A DNA stretch of 64,000 nucleotides from a bacterium (lineage in GTDB: Bacteria; SZUA-79; Acidulodesulfobacterales; Acidulodesulfobacteraceae). The notes below the pieces were generated by a model. The model worked only from the letters and a program-made list of their open reading frames with translations, did no database searches and was not told where the DNA came from. The position numbers and the translations under genes were made by a program. The DNA lies in NCBI GenBank assembly GCA_021794475.1, contig JAJYQS010000097.1, positions 1-64,000 of the forward strand. Reading direction: 5' to 3'. Within the stretch, counting starts at the first letter, position 1. Each line of letters begins with the position of its first letter. Positions 45,342 to 54,445 of this stretch are shown in pieces.

Positions 45342-46541
45342 ATGGCGGAAAATACCGGAAAAACAAAAATTGTTCTTGCATATTCGGGCGGTCTGGATAC
45401 TTCGGTTATATTAAAATGGCTCATTAATACTTATAATGCTGATGTGACAGCATACTGCTCCGATGTAGGACAGAAGGAAGATTTAAATGCCGTTAGAGAA
45501 AAAGCATTTAAGACAGGCGCGGCAGAAGTAGTCATAGAAGACTTAAGGGAAGAATTTGCTTTAAATTATATTTTTCCGGCTTTAAGAGGCAATGCTTTAT
45601 ATGAAGGCATATATCTGCTCGGTACGTCAATTGCAAGACCTTTAATCGCAAAGAGACAGATTGAGCTGGCTTCTCAAACCGGAGCCGAATACGTTGCACA
45701 CGGGGCTACCGGAAAAGGCAACGACCAGGTTCGTTTCGAACTTGCCTATGCCGCAGTCAATCCTAAAATTAAAGTTATCGCTCCATGGAGAATATGGGAT
45801 ATAGCGTCAAGAACGGAACTTATAGACTATGCCTCTAAAAACGGTATTGCCGTTCCCGTCACAAAAGAGAAACCTTATTCAAGCGACAGAAATCTTTTTC
45901 ATATAAGCTATGAGGGCGGCATACTGGAGGATTTAAATAATGTGCCGGATGAAAGCATGTTTGAAATTACCGTTTCGCCGGCAAATGCCCCGGACAAATC
46001 CGAAAAAGTCGAGATTTCTTATGAAAACGGAAACCCTGTATATTTAAACGGCAGCAAAGAGACCCCGTTCAATATTATAGAAAAACTGAATATAATTGCG
46101 GGAAGAAACGGCATAGGAAGGGCGGACGTTGTAGAAACAAGGATTACAGGAATGAAATCAAGAGGAATATACGAAACTCCGGCAGGAACGCTGCTGCAAT
46201 TTACTCATAGAGCGCTGGAAGCAATAACATTAACAGGCGAGGAAATAGAATTAAAAGACAGTCTCCTGCCAAAATATTCAAAATTAATTTATGAAGGCAG
46301 CTGGTTCAGCCCAGAGTTTAGCGCATTGCAGAGTATGATTGATTCAACGCAGAAAAATGTCCGAGGCAGCATTGGCATAGAATTATATAAAGGCAATATA
46401 AAAATATTATATAGAAAGTCTGATAAAAGTCTGTATTCGGAATCCATTGTTACATTTGAAGACGACAAGGGTTCTTATTCTCAAAAAGATGCAACAGGTT
46501 TTATTAATTTAAAAGCGTTAAGATTTAAGCTTAGAAAATAA
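45342..46541 (+). CDS. argG: Argininosuccinate synthase
   Basis: ATP-dependent condensation of citrulline and aspartate. 399 residues. P-loop-like AYSGGLDTSVILKWL at residue 13, EYVAHGATGKGNDQVRFE, and YSSDRNLFHISYEGG are typical of the prokaryotic type 1 enzyme. In series with argF and argH. Confidence 0.97.
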   Translation: MAENTGKTKIVLAYSGGLDTSVILKWLINTYNADVTAYCSDVGQKEDLNAVREKAFKTGAAEVVIEDLREEFALNYIFPALRGNALYEGIYLLGTSIARPLIAKRQIELASQTGAEYVAHGATGKGNDQVRFELAYAAVNPKIKVIAPWRIWDIASRTELIDYASKNGIAVPVTKEKPYSSDRNLFHISYEGGILEDLNNVPDESMFEITVSPANAPDKSEKVEISYENGNPVYLNGSKETPFNIIEKLNIIAGRNGIGRADVVETRITGMKSRGIYETPAGTLLQFTHRALEAITLTGEEIELKDSLLPKYSKLIYEGSWFSPEFSALQSMIDSTQKNVRGSIGIELYKGNIKILYRKSDKSLYSESIVTFEDDKGSYSQKDATGFINLKALRFKLRK

Positions 46542-46601
46542 ATAAATAAATTATTTTTAATTGAACTAAAATATAATATAACGGTATAAAAATTATATAA
46601 A

Positions 46602-48041
46602 ATGTCAGCAAAAAGAGCAAATAAAGCAAACGGAAAGGGTAACGAAAATTTTGTCCGCGGGAGATTTAAAGAAGATATTTCCGACTTAACTGCCGATTTC
46701 ACCGCTTCTTTAGACATAGATAAAAAATTTGCGGAATTCGACATAGAAGGCAGTTTTGCACACCTTGAAGCGTTGTTCAAGGCAGGGCTTGTTACGGAAG
46801 ATGAAAAAAATAAAATTAAAGAAGGGCTTTCCGTTATAAGCGAAGAACTGAAATCAAACAAATTTAAATTTGACAAAAGATATGAAGATATTCATATTAA
46901 TATTGAAAAGAGACTCATTGAACTTACAGGCAGCGCAGGCGAAAAACTGCATACCGGCAGGTCCAGAAATGACCAGGTTTCATTAGATTTCAGGCTCTAT
47001 GTTAAAAACGAAATAAAAAAGATAGCGGATGTGCTTATCGGTTTAAGAAGCGAACTTATAAAAAAAGCAAAAGACAATGTTGAAACTTTTTTGCCCGGTT
47101 ATACGCATATGCAGCATGCACAGCCTGTTTCATTAGCGCATCACCTGCTGGCTTATTATGAAATGTTCACCAGAGATTTTATTAAACTAAAAAATACATA
47201 TATTTCGGCAGATTCAATGACCCTCGGCAGCGGAGCTCTTGCAGGCGTCGATTTTAATATAGACAGGGAATTAGAGGCGGAAATACTCGGTTTTGGAAAA
47301 ATATCCAGAAACAGCATAGATTCAGTTTCAGATAGAGATTTTGCCATTGAATTTAATTTTGTTTTATCAATGATATCGCTGCATCTTTCAAGATTTTGCG
47401 AAGAGTTGATATTATGGAATTCGCAGGAATTTAATTTTGTAGATATTAAAGATGAATTTACTACAGGTTCAAGCATTATGCCGCAAAAGAAAAATCCCGA
47501 TGTTTTAGAACTTATAAGGGGAAAAACAGGTTCCGTAATATCAGGGTTAGTCTCTCTTTTTATAATGATGAAATCTTTGCCCCTTGCTTATAACAGGGAC
47601 ATGCAGGAGGACAAAAAGCCTGTCATGGAAAGCTCTGAAACTATTTATAAATCACTGGAAATATTCAAGGAAATAATCGGAACGCTTGAATTTAAAAAAA
47701 GCAATATGCGGTTGCAGCTTAACGATGATGAAATATATGCGACCGATATGGCCAGCTATCTTGTCAATAAAGGTCTGCCTTTTAGAAAATCTCATGAAAT
47801 AATCGGCAATGCCGTGAGCTATTCTAAAGCTCACAATGTAAAATTATCAGAAATTACGATTAATGATTACAAAAAATTTTCCGAACTTTTCGAAAATGAT
47901 ATTTACGTTTTATTTGATGCCGGACATTCGGTAAACAGTAAAAAAACTTACGGCAGCACGTCATTAGCCCGAATAATGAAGATAATACCTGATTACGACG
48001 ATGAAATTAAAAGAGATAAAGACGATGAAATATTTTTATAA
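46602..48041 (+). CDS. argH: Argininosuccinate lyase
   Basis: Last step of arginine synthesis, releasing fumarate. 479 residues. Superfamily signature GSSIMPQKKNPDVLELIRGKTG near residue 287, plus LHTGRSRNDQV and TGYTHMQHAQP-like PGYTHMQHAQPVS. The C-terminal ~25 residues are charged. End of the arg run. Confidence 0.97.
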   Translation: MSAKRANKANGKGNENFVRGRFKEDISDLTADFTASLDIDKKFAEFDIEGSFAHLEALFKAGLVTEDEKNKIKEGLSVISEELKSNKFKFDKRYEDIHINIEKRLIELTGSAGEKLHTGRSRNDQVSLDFRLYVKNEIKKIADVLIGLRSELIKKAKDNVETFLPGYTHMQHAQPVSLAHHLLAYYEMFTRDFIKLKNTYISADSMTLGSGALAGVDFNIDRELEAEILGFGKISRNSIDSVSDRDFAIEFNFVLSMISLHLSRFCEELILWNSQEFNFVDIKDEFTTGSSIMPQKKNPDVLELIRGKTGSVISGLVSLFIMMKSLPLAYNRDMQEDKKPVMESSETIYKSLEIFKEIIGTLEFKKSNMRLQLNDDEIYATDMASYLVNKGLPFRKSHEIIGNAVSYSKAHNVKLSEITINDYKKFSELFENDIYVLFDAGHSVNSKKTYGSTSLARIMKIIPDYDDEIKRDKDDEIFL

Positions 48042-48100
48042 AGTTATAAAGAGCCCTGCAAATAGGTTAAATAAGTTATGTTATATATGTTATATTGCGT

Positions 48101-48595
48101 ATGCTATTAATTAATCTTCCTAAAAAGAATCATTTTATTTTGTCCGGTTTATTAGCTATATTTATTGCTCTGTTTGTTCTAATTTTATCCGGATGCGCAA
48201 AGACTGGGTATCCGCAGGCACCTACTATTCAGCCCCCTTACGCTCCGCATATAATTTCAATCAAAAAAAAAGCAGATAGTCTTACCGTTATTTATAAATA
48301 TAAATTTAATACCGGGAACATCAAAGAATTTTTAATATATGAAAAAAGTTTTAAAAAGAAAACAAAAAAAAATTTATCATGTTCTCAGGTAAAACTTACC
48401 GCAATACAAAATTTAAAGTTTGCCGAAAAATTTAGATTAAATAAAGCAGGAAACCGCAACCTGAATCTATTTTTTTATAAAATAAATAAATCTGCGCTAA
48501 AAAGAGGCTATTATTATATCTTTTGCGTAAAAAGCAAAAATTATTTTAACATTAATTCTTCCTTTTCAAATTTTCTTGCTTTACATATTAATTGA
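48101..48595 (+). CDS. Putative lipoprotein between argH and the propeller gene
   Basis: 164 residues. Hydrophobic segment (LSGLLAIFIALFVLIL) ending in lipobox LSGC, then a Pro-rich GYPQAPTIQPPYAPHI and a Lys-rich body with two cysteines (LSCSQV, YIFCVKS). No family recognised. A lipoprotein (LptM-like) gene between argH and lysA is known in other proteobacteria, but this protein is much longer. The ATG at 48101 is preferred to a TTG two codons earlier. Confidence 0.65.
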   Translation: MLLINLPKKNHFILSGLLAIFIALFVLILSGCAKTGYPQAPTIQPPYAPHIISIKKKADSLTVIYKYKFNTGNIKEFLIYEKSFKKKTKKNLSCSQVKLTAIQNLKFAEKFRLNKAGNRNLNLFFYKINKSALKRGYYYIFCVKSKNYFNINSSFSNFLALHIN

Positions 48596-48684
48596 TTAAT
48601 GATAAGAATAATAAATTAAATTTTTATCTTATATAATACAATATATTTTATAATCAGAATGTAATTTAATGCGGAGGCAAGTTT

Positions 48685-49677
48685 ATGGCCTTTAAAGAAA
48701 AAGTAAGTAAAATAGTTTTTATTTTAAGTCTGGCAGTAATTATTATTCTTGCAGTTCTTGTTTTTCAAAAGAAATTTATAAAAAACTTTCAAAAAGCGCC
48801 GTTTTCAATAAAATTAATCAGAATAATCGGAAATAAATATGGCTTAAAAGGTCCTGCCGATGTATTTTTTCAGGGCAGCAGGATTATTTATATTGTAGAT
48901 TCCGGCAATTCCAGAATTTTGAAGTTTAATATTCAGGGAAAATACATAAGACAATGGGGATTGCAGGGAGGCGCAGCGGGTGAATTTATGGTGCCTCTTT
49001 ACGGCACCGTTTATCAGCCTGCCAATGAGAAACCTGACATTTATATTGTAGATTCCGGCAATTCTAGAATTCAGGTTTTTACTCCTGAAGGAAACTTCAT
49101 AAAAGAATTCGGCAAGTCTAAAAACGTCAAGAAAATGCTTGTCGAACCGACATACGCCGGTTTTGCCAACGGCAAAATTTATGTTGCAAATTCTGGCGAT
49201 AACGATATCTTAATTTATTTCAAAGACGGTCAGTTTTATGAAAAGAAAGACCCGAAAAATAAAGCTAAACATAATATTTTAAAAAAACCGGTCAGTATGG
49301 CATTTTCTAAAAAATATATATATGTTTCTGATTACAAACTTTCAAAGATATTAGTCTTCGATAAAGAATTTAATTTACTTGGCACTATCGGAACAAAAGG
49401 CGAAAACGGGCATAAACTTTTTCATCCTGTCGGTATAGTTTATAAAAACGGTTATTTATTTGTTGCAAATTACGGAAGAAGCATAATAACTGTTTTTAAA
49501 CTTTCTAAAGGGTTTAACGTTATTAAATCATATAATTTCGGAACTCCAGGGACCGGCGGCAGAAATTTTAATCATGAGTCGAATATTTCAATATCTAAAA
49601 ACGGAAAATATCTTGCGGCAGCCGACACTAATAACAACAGGATAATTTTGTACAGAGTTTTGGGATTGAATAAATAA
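48685..49677 (+). CDS. Membrane-anchored NHL-repeat beta-propeller protein
   Basis: 330 residues. One N-terminal helix (IVFILSLAVIIILAVLVF) followed by about six NHL repeats: IVDSGNSRILKFNIQGKYI, VDSGNSRIQVFTPEGNFI, YVANSGDNDILIYF, YVSDYKLSKILVF, FVANYGRSIITVF, AADTNNNRIILY. Probably faces the periplasm. GCGGAGG is nine bases before the ATG. Role unknown; related in fold but not closely in sequence to the exported propeller at 33050. Confidence 0.82.
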   Translation: MAFKEKVSKIVFILSLAVIIILAVLVFQKKFIKNFQKAPFSIKLIRIIGNKYGLKGPADVFFQGSRIIYIVDSGNSRILKFNIQGKYIRQWGLQGGAAGEFMVPLYGTVYQPANEKPDIYIVDSGNSRIQVFTPEGNFIKEFGKSKNVKKMLVEPTYAGFANGKIYVANSGDNDILIYFKDGQFYEKKDPKNKAKHNILKKPVSMAFSKKYIYVSDYKLSKILVFDKEFNLLGTIGTKGENGHKLFHPVGIVYKNGYLFVANYGRSIITVFKLSKGFNVIKSYNFGTPGTGGRNFNHESNISISKNGKYLAAADTNNNRIILYRVLGLNK

Positions 49678-49775
49678 CTAAGTTTAAATAATTTAATAAA
49701 AATAATTTAAAATAGAATAATTGATAGAATAATTAAGTTAAATAGATTAACTAAAAAGTAGCAAAAATAAACTTT

Positions 49776-50873
49776 ATGAAAACGGATGTGCTGATTGTAG
49801 GAGCAGGACCTGCCGGAAGCGCTTGCGCCTATGAATTATCGAAGCGCGGCGTCGGCAATATGCTTATAGAGAGAAAGGCAAAACCCGGAACGCCGGTTCA
49901 ATGCGCTGAGTTTATTCCTGTTAATATAAATCAATATATAGATTTAACGGATAAGCCGGAAGCAGTCTGCCAGAATGTCGAATATATGGAAGTAGATACT
50001 GGAAAAGAGAATTATAAATTTGACGGCAGAGGCTATATATTAAACAGAGAAATTTTTGATTATTACATTGCCATGCTCGCGGTTGAAAAAGGAACAGAAT
50101 TAATAACTAATACTTTTGCGCAGACGGTGATAGAAAATGAAAATAAATTAATTGCAAGAGATAAAATAAGCAATAATATAATAGAAATAAATTATAAATA
50201 TCTTGTAATTGCAGCCGGAGCAAAAAATTTCATAGATTTTAGCGCTCAAAAGCGCAATGCCCGATATATTTGCAATGAAGTTTATATACACGGTATTCAG
50301 ATTAAAACCAAACTCCTGAAGCGTTTAAATTCCGCTATGATTTATTTCAGGAATTACATTCCTTATGGTTACGGCTGGGTTTTTCCTAAACTTGATTTTG
50401 CAAATGTCGGAATAGGCATAGAACAAAATAGTCATAATGATATAAATTTAAGGCAATCCTTTGCTCTTTTTTTAAGCGAAATGAAGCAGAAGGGTATTAT
50501 AGGCGGGGAAGTAATATCAAAAACCTCCGGGTTAATACCAATTTCAGCTCTTAATGAAACGGTATGCGGAAATATTGCATATTGCGGGGATGCTGCAGGA
50601 CTTACCCATCCTATAACGGGTGCGGGTAATTTAAGCGCCGTTATTTCAGGAACATTGACCGGAGAATTTATATATGAAAGTTTGAAAACAGGAAATAATT
50701 TGCTGGCAGATTATAAAGAAGAGCTTTTTTCTATTTTTCAAAAACCGTTGTTAAAAGCCAAAACAAAAAGGAATAATTTTTATATAAAAAAATACGAACA
50801 ATTAAGTCCGGAAGAACTTGACAGCATAGTAAGACAATCGTGGCCTTCCTTTGCAGGATATCATGCTATATAA
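49776..50873 (+). CDS. Geranylgeranyl reductase family flavoprotein
   Basis: FAD-dependent reductase of isoprenoid double bonds. 365 residues. FAD motif VGAGPAGSACAYELSKRG at residue 8, CAEF (the conserved Cys region of the family) near 44, the YxWxFP substrate motif as GYGWVFPK near 205, and CGDAAGLTHPITGAGN near 270. Family members saturate archaeal lipids, chlorophyll phytyl chains or menaquinone side chains; in a bacterium with quinone-linked sqr, menaquinone side-chain reduction is one possibility, but this is inference. Confidence 0.83.
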   Translation: MKTDVLIVGAGPAGSACAYELSKRGVGNMLIERKAKPGTPVQCAEFIPVNINQYIDLTDKPEAVCQNVEYMEVDTGKENYKFDGRGYILNREIFDYYIAMLAVEKGTELITNTFAQTVIENENKLIARDKISNNIIEINYKYLVIAAGAKNFIDFSAQKRNARYICNEVYIHGIQIKTKLLKRLNSAMIYFRNYIPYGYGWVFPKLDFANVGIGIEQNSHNDINLRQSFALFLSEMKQKGIIGGEVISKTSGLIPISALNETVCGNIAYCGDAAGLTHPITGAGNLSAVISGTLTGEFIYESLKTGNNLLADYKEELFSIFQKPLLKAKTKRNNFYIKKYEQLSPEELDSIVRQSWPSFAGYHAI

Positions 50874-51247
50874 AATATAAAATGCTTCGATGCAGTTTAA
50901 TGCAGAGATTTACATACCTCCTTTGCTGAAACAAGGGTTTTACGGCAATTTTCGGTAACTGATAATAATATAATAATATTATATGCCGTTTCTATTGTTT
51001 TTTTGGATTGTTTTTAAACGATAAAACTTATTTATATTCAAATACTCTTATAATATATCTTTAGCATCTTCAATACTCAAATGATATTATAATATATCTT
51101 TAACATCATTTTTGATATATAATAATAGTATAATGTTAGTTTTAATTTATCAACATATTAATCATATTAATCAATTCATATGTTTTATTGTTAATGAATT
51201 TTAAGATTGGTTTTATTATTAATAAAAATAAGGAGGTTTAAATTAAA
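50874..51247. other. Intergenic stretch before the RpiB-like gene
   Basis: 374 bp, AT-rich. Contains an imperfect direct repeat with 39-bp period (51048-51110) and the AAGGAGG site of the next gene. A transcription start for the downstream gene probably lies here, but no clear -35/-10 pair was seen. Confidence 0.5.
51048..51110 (+). repeat. Imperfect direct repeat, 39-bp period
   Basis: TTATAATATATCTTTAGCAT at 51048 recurs as TTATAATATATCTTTAACAT at 51087, differing at one base of 20. Two copies only. Confidence 0.6.
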
Positions 51248-51760
51248 ATGGCTTCCCAGATGCATTTGCAGGATTTTGTCAATGTTGACGACAGGGATGC
51301 GAAGAAAGCGCTTAAAGTCGGCATATTTTCAGATAAAGATAGTTTTTTCTTTAAAGAAAAAATAGGAATATTTCTCGATACCCAATGGACAAGTCTTTAT
51401 GATTTAGGTCCTTCAAGGGTGGACCAGCATAAAGATATTTTTAAAATGGCCGGTAAAATGGCTGAAGCCATATCGGCTGGAAGATTAGAATACGGCATAG
51501 TGCTGTTAAATGAAAATTATGAAGTCATGAATGTTATATTTAATAAATATAAAAATATAAGGGCTATTTTTGCAGTCAGCGAAGATTATATAATAAATTC
51601 AAGAAAGCAGTTTAACGCTAATGTCCTGATTGTTAAAAACAATGGCATTACAATAGACACAAGGGGTTCAGAAAAAGAAGTCAAATTGTTTTTAACTACG
51701 GAATTTGACGATGAAAACGATGCGCTTTTAAAATTGGTTAGTGATACTGAAAATAAATAA
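51248..51760 (+). CDS. RpiB/LacAB-like protein lacking catalytic residues
   Basis: 170 residues, with a strong AAGGAGG before the ATG. Its order of elements follows ribose-5-phosphate isomerase B: KVGIFSDKDSFFFKEKIGIFL for the usual GSDHAGxxLK start, YDLGPSR for the VxDxG segment, MAGKMAEAISAGRLEYGIVLL for the AxxVAxAVxxGxxxxGIxxC helix, FNANVLIV for the xxANVLxLG strand, and FLTTEFDDENDAL for the FLxTxFEGGRH end. The active-site Cys loop (CGTG) is replaced by NENYE and the phosphate-binding His-Ala-Gly by Lys-Asp-Ser. I therefore call it a probable non-catalytic homologue; role unknown. It precedes radA by 62 bp. Confidence 0.62.
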   Translation: MASQMHLQDFVNVDDRDAKKALKVGIFSDKDSFFFKEKIGIFLDTQWTSLYDLGPSRVDQHKDIFKMAGKMAEAISAGRLEYGIVLLNENYEVMNVIFNKYKNIRAIFAVSEDYIINSRKQFNANVLIVKNNGITIDTRGSEKEVKLFLTTEFDDENDALLKLVSDTENK

Positions 51761-51822
51761 ATAAATCTTGGAAAAGAAATCTAATAAATAAATAAAATAA
51801 AATAAAATATTTTAAATAATTA

Positions 51823-53175
51823 ATGTATCAATGTTCTGTTTGCGGCGCTCAATCAATAAAATGGGTAGGTAAATGTTCCGAATGCCATAATTTTAATACT
51901 ATGGCGGAGGTTTCCGAACAGACTTCTTCCGAGAAGAAAGCTAAATGCGGATATGAAAAAGCGCCTGCGGTCATTGCGGTATCTGCTGCATCTGCACCGC
52001 TTCAGGAATCGCATGAAAGAATAGCCACCGGAATTAAAGAATTTGACCTTGCGGTAGGCTCGGGCGTAGTAGATGCCCAAAGTATATTGATAGGCGGTGA
52101 GCCCGGCATCGGCAAATCTACGTTAATGCTTCAGATATCAAGCCGGTTATCCCAAGAAGGTTTAAAGATTTTATATATCTCAACTGAAGAATCTATAAGC
52201 CAGCTTCTTTCACGCGCCAAAAGATTAAAAACGGTTTCTCCAAATATGTTTTTGCTTGCCATTAACGAAATCGGCGAGATTTTATATATTATTAATAATA
52301 ATGATTATGATTTTATCGTTATTGATTCAATACAGAGGGTTACTTCTCCTGAATCTGACAAAGCGTACGGAAGCCCAAATTCTTTAAGGCAAATTTCACA
52401 CGAAATTATAACAGCTTGTCTTGAAAAAGGATGCGGTGTTTTTTTAGTCGGACATGTCACCAAAGAAGGTTTATTCGCAGGACCTAAAACATTAGAACAT
52501 ATAGTGGATACTGTTTTATATTTCGATTCAAACAAGAGTGATTCCTATCGTGTTTTGAGATGCTACAAAAACAGATTTGGTTCCACTAATGAAATAGGTA
52601 TTTTTGAAATGACGGAAAACGGACTTTCCGGCGTTAAAAACCCCTCAGGATATTTTATTAATCAAAGGCAGGAAGGCTCAACAGGCTCAGTAATTTCAGC
52701 ATGTCTTGAAGGCAGCAGGTCATTGCTTGTAGAGGTGCAGGCCCTTATAGTTCATTCTTATATGCCTGTGCCTAAAAGAGTTTGTCTTGGAATAGACAGC
52801 GGAAGGGTGTCTATTATTGCCGCTGTTTTAGAAAAGAAAGAGGGTATTAAACTTTCCTCTAAAGAAATATATATTAAAATAGCCGGCGGTTTAAGCATAC
52901 AGGAACCGTCAATAGATTTGCCGCTTGCTCTTGCTATTATTTCAAGCTATAATGAAAAACCTCTTCCTTCCAACTTTATTGCTTTTGGTGAAATAGGACT
53001 TACCGGAGAAATAAGAGGAGTAAATAATCCTTCTTCAAGGGTCAGAGAAGCTAAAAATTTAGGATTTACCGATGTTATTTTGCCTGATGTAAATATGAAA
53101 GAAGTTCAAATAATAAAAAATGTTAATTTTCATCCTGTTTCAAAATTAAAAAAAATCATTGAATATTTGACTTAA
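51823..53175 (+). CDS. radA: DNA repair protein RadA
   Basis: RecA-like ATPase that promotes branch migration in recombination. 450 residues. N-terminal zinc finger CSVCGAQSIKWVGKCSEC (residues 4-21), Walker A GGEPGIGKSTLM near 91, the RadA-specific YKNRFGS motif near 248, and a Lon-protease-like C-terminal domain (GLTGEIRGV ... DVILPDVN). Complete and typical. Confidence 0.96.
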   Translation: MYQCSVCGAQSIKWVGKCSECHNFNTMAEVSEQTSSEKKAKCGYEKAPAVIAVSAASAPLQESHERIATGIKEFDLAVGSGVVDAQSILIGGEPGIGKSTLMLQISSRLSQEGLKILYISTEESISQLLSRAKRLKTVSPNMFLLAINEIGEILYIINNNDYDFIVIDSIQRVTSPESDKAYGSPNSLRQISHEIITACLEKGCGVFLVGHVTKEGLFAGPKTLEHIVDTVLYFDSNKSDSYRVLRCYKNRFGSTNEIGIFEMTENGLSGVKNPSGYFINQRQEGSTGSVISACLEGSRSLLVEVQALIVHSYMPVPKRVCLGIDSGRVSIIAAVLEKKEGIKLSSKEIYIKIAGGLSIQEPSIDLPLALAIISSYNEKPLPSNFIAFGEIGLTGEIRGVNNPSSRVREAKNLGFTDVILPDVNMKEVQIIKNVNFHPVSKLKKIIEYLT

Positions 53176-53254
53176 GTAAAATAAAATAGTAAGCATTTGA
53201 ATGTCAAATATTATGTATGCATAATGATATGAAAATAAGATAAGCCGAAGATAA

Positions 53255-53332
53255 AGTAATTAAATAAAGTAGTTAGGTCAAGTAATGAAATAAAGTGATT
53301 AGAAAAAGTAATGGGATAAAATAAATAAAAAT
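53255..53332 (+). repeat. Three imperfect 26-bp tandem repeats before the polyprenyl synthase gene
   Basis: Each unit begins AGTAAT (53255, 53281, 53307) and contains AATAAAGT or a near form; unit 1 and 2 are the most alike, unit 3 is diverged. They lie in the 220-bp gap after radA. Confidence 0.65.
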
Positions 53333-53406
53333 AATTTGCAGTCAATTAGCATTTGAGATTTAATAATATTATAAATACTTAAATATTAAAAATAAAGGTG
53401 GCCGAT

Positions 53407-54378
53407 TTGTTTGACATTAATTTTATTGAAGATGACCTGAGCAAAGTAGAAAAGCAATTTGATATTTATTTAATGTCGGAGACCCCGCTAATAAATAAAG
53501 TTGCAAAATATGTTATATCAAGCGGCGGTAAAAGGATAAGGCCCGCTTTAGTTATATTATCGGCAAAGTTATGCGGCTATACGGGAGAAGACCATATACT
53601 GCTTGCGACTATCATAGAATTTATTCACACTGCGACGCTTCTTCACGATGATGTTGTTGACAGCGCTCTTTTAAGAAGAGGACAAAGTTCGGCTAATATA
53701 GTTTTTGGAAATGAAGCATCCGTCCTGGTAGGCGATTATTTATTTGCTAAATCTTTTGAGATACTTTCAAAAATAAATAATCTTAAAATAATATCTGCGT
53801 ACGCGAATGCAACTACATTAATGGCTGAAGGGGAAGTGAAAGAATTAGTTAAAACGGCGGATATTAATACTACCGAAGATGAATATTTAGATATAATTAT
53901 AAAAAAAACTGCGGTTCTTTTCGCATGCGCTTCACAGGCAGGAGCTATTATATCAGGCAGGGACGCAGAACCTGAATACGAACAAAATCTTTACGATTAT
54001 GGTTTAAATATAGGTATAGCGTTCCAGTTAATGGACGACACATTAGATTATACTTCAAAAAATGAAGCGTTTGGAAAATATATAGGCAACGACCTGAAAG
54101 AAGGCAAAATTACGCTGCCCGTCATTCATACGCTTGAACGATGCGATGCTCAAGAGAAAGAGGATTTTAAAGAAATAATATTCAAAAAAAAGATTACAAA
54201 AAATGATTTAAAAAATGTTTTAGAACTTATAAATAAATACAATTCTATTGAATATACTATAGAAAAAGCTAATGAATCTATAGAAAAAGCAAAATATAAT
54301 TTGAGAAAATTCGACAATTCAATAGTCAAAGAAAGCTTAATGGGTCTTGCAGATTATGTTGTAGAAAGAAAATTATAA
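53407..54378 (+). CDS. ispB: Trans-polyprenyl diphosphate synthase (quinone side chain)
   Basis: Makes the long prenyl diphosphate for menaquinone or ubiquinone. 323 residues. First Asp-rich motif LLHDDVVDSALLRRG near residue 80 and second motif LMDDTLDY near 209; GGKRIRPAL near 45. The TTG at 53407 is chosen because AGGTGG lies five bases before it; the GTG three codons upstream overlaps that site. Chain length cannot be read reliably. The context with a GGR-type reductase nearby fits isoprenoid quinone metabolism. Confidence 0.88.
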   Translation: MFDINFIEDDLSKVEKQFDIYLMSETPLINKVAKYVISSGGKRIRPALVILSAKLCGYTGEDHILLATIIEFIHTATLLHDDVVDSALLRRGQSSANIVFGNEASVLVGDYLFAKSFEILSKINNLKIISAYANATTLMAEGEVKELVKTADINTTEDEYLDIIIKKTAVLFACASQAGAIISGRDAEPEYEQNLYDYGLNIGIAFQLMDDTLDYTSKNEAFGKYIGNDLKEGKITLPVIHTLERCDAQEKEDFKEIIFKKKITKNDLKNVLELINKYNSIEYTIEKANESIEKAKYNLRKFDNSIVKESLMGLADYVVERKL

Positions 54379-54445
54379 TTTGTCGGAGTACTGCAAAAAA
54401 TTTAATTAATGATTAACCTATAGAAAAAGGAAATTATTTAATAAG

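Noticed and set aside
53255-53332. CRISPR-like array
   Set aside because: Units are adjacent without spacers, degenerate and AT-rich; no cas genes.
53398-53406. GTG start for the polyprenyl synthase
   Set aside because: It lies inside the AGGTGG ribosome-binding site that is well placed for the TTG at 53407; still possible.
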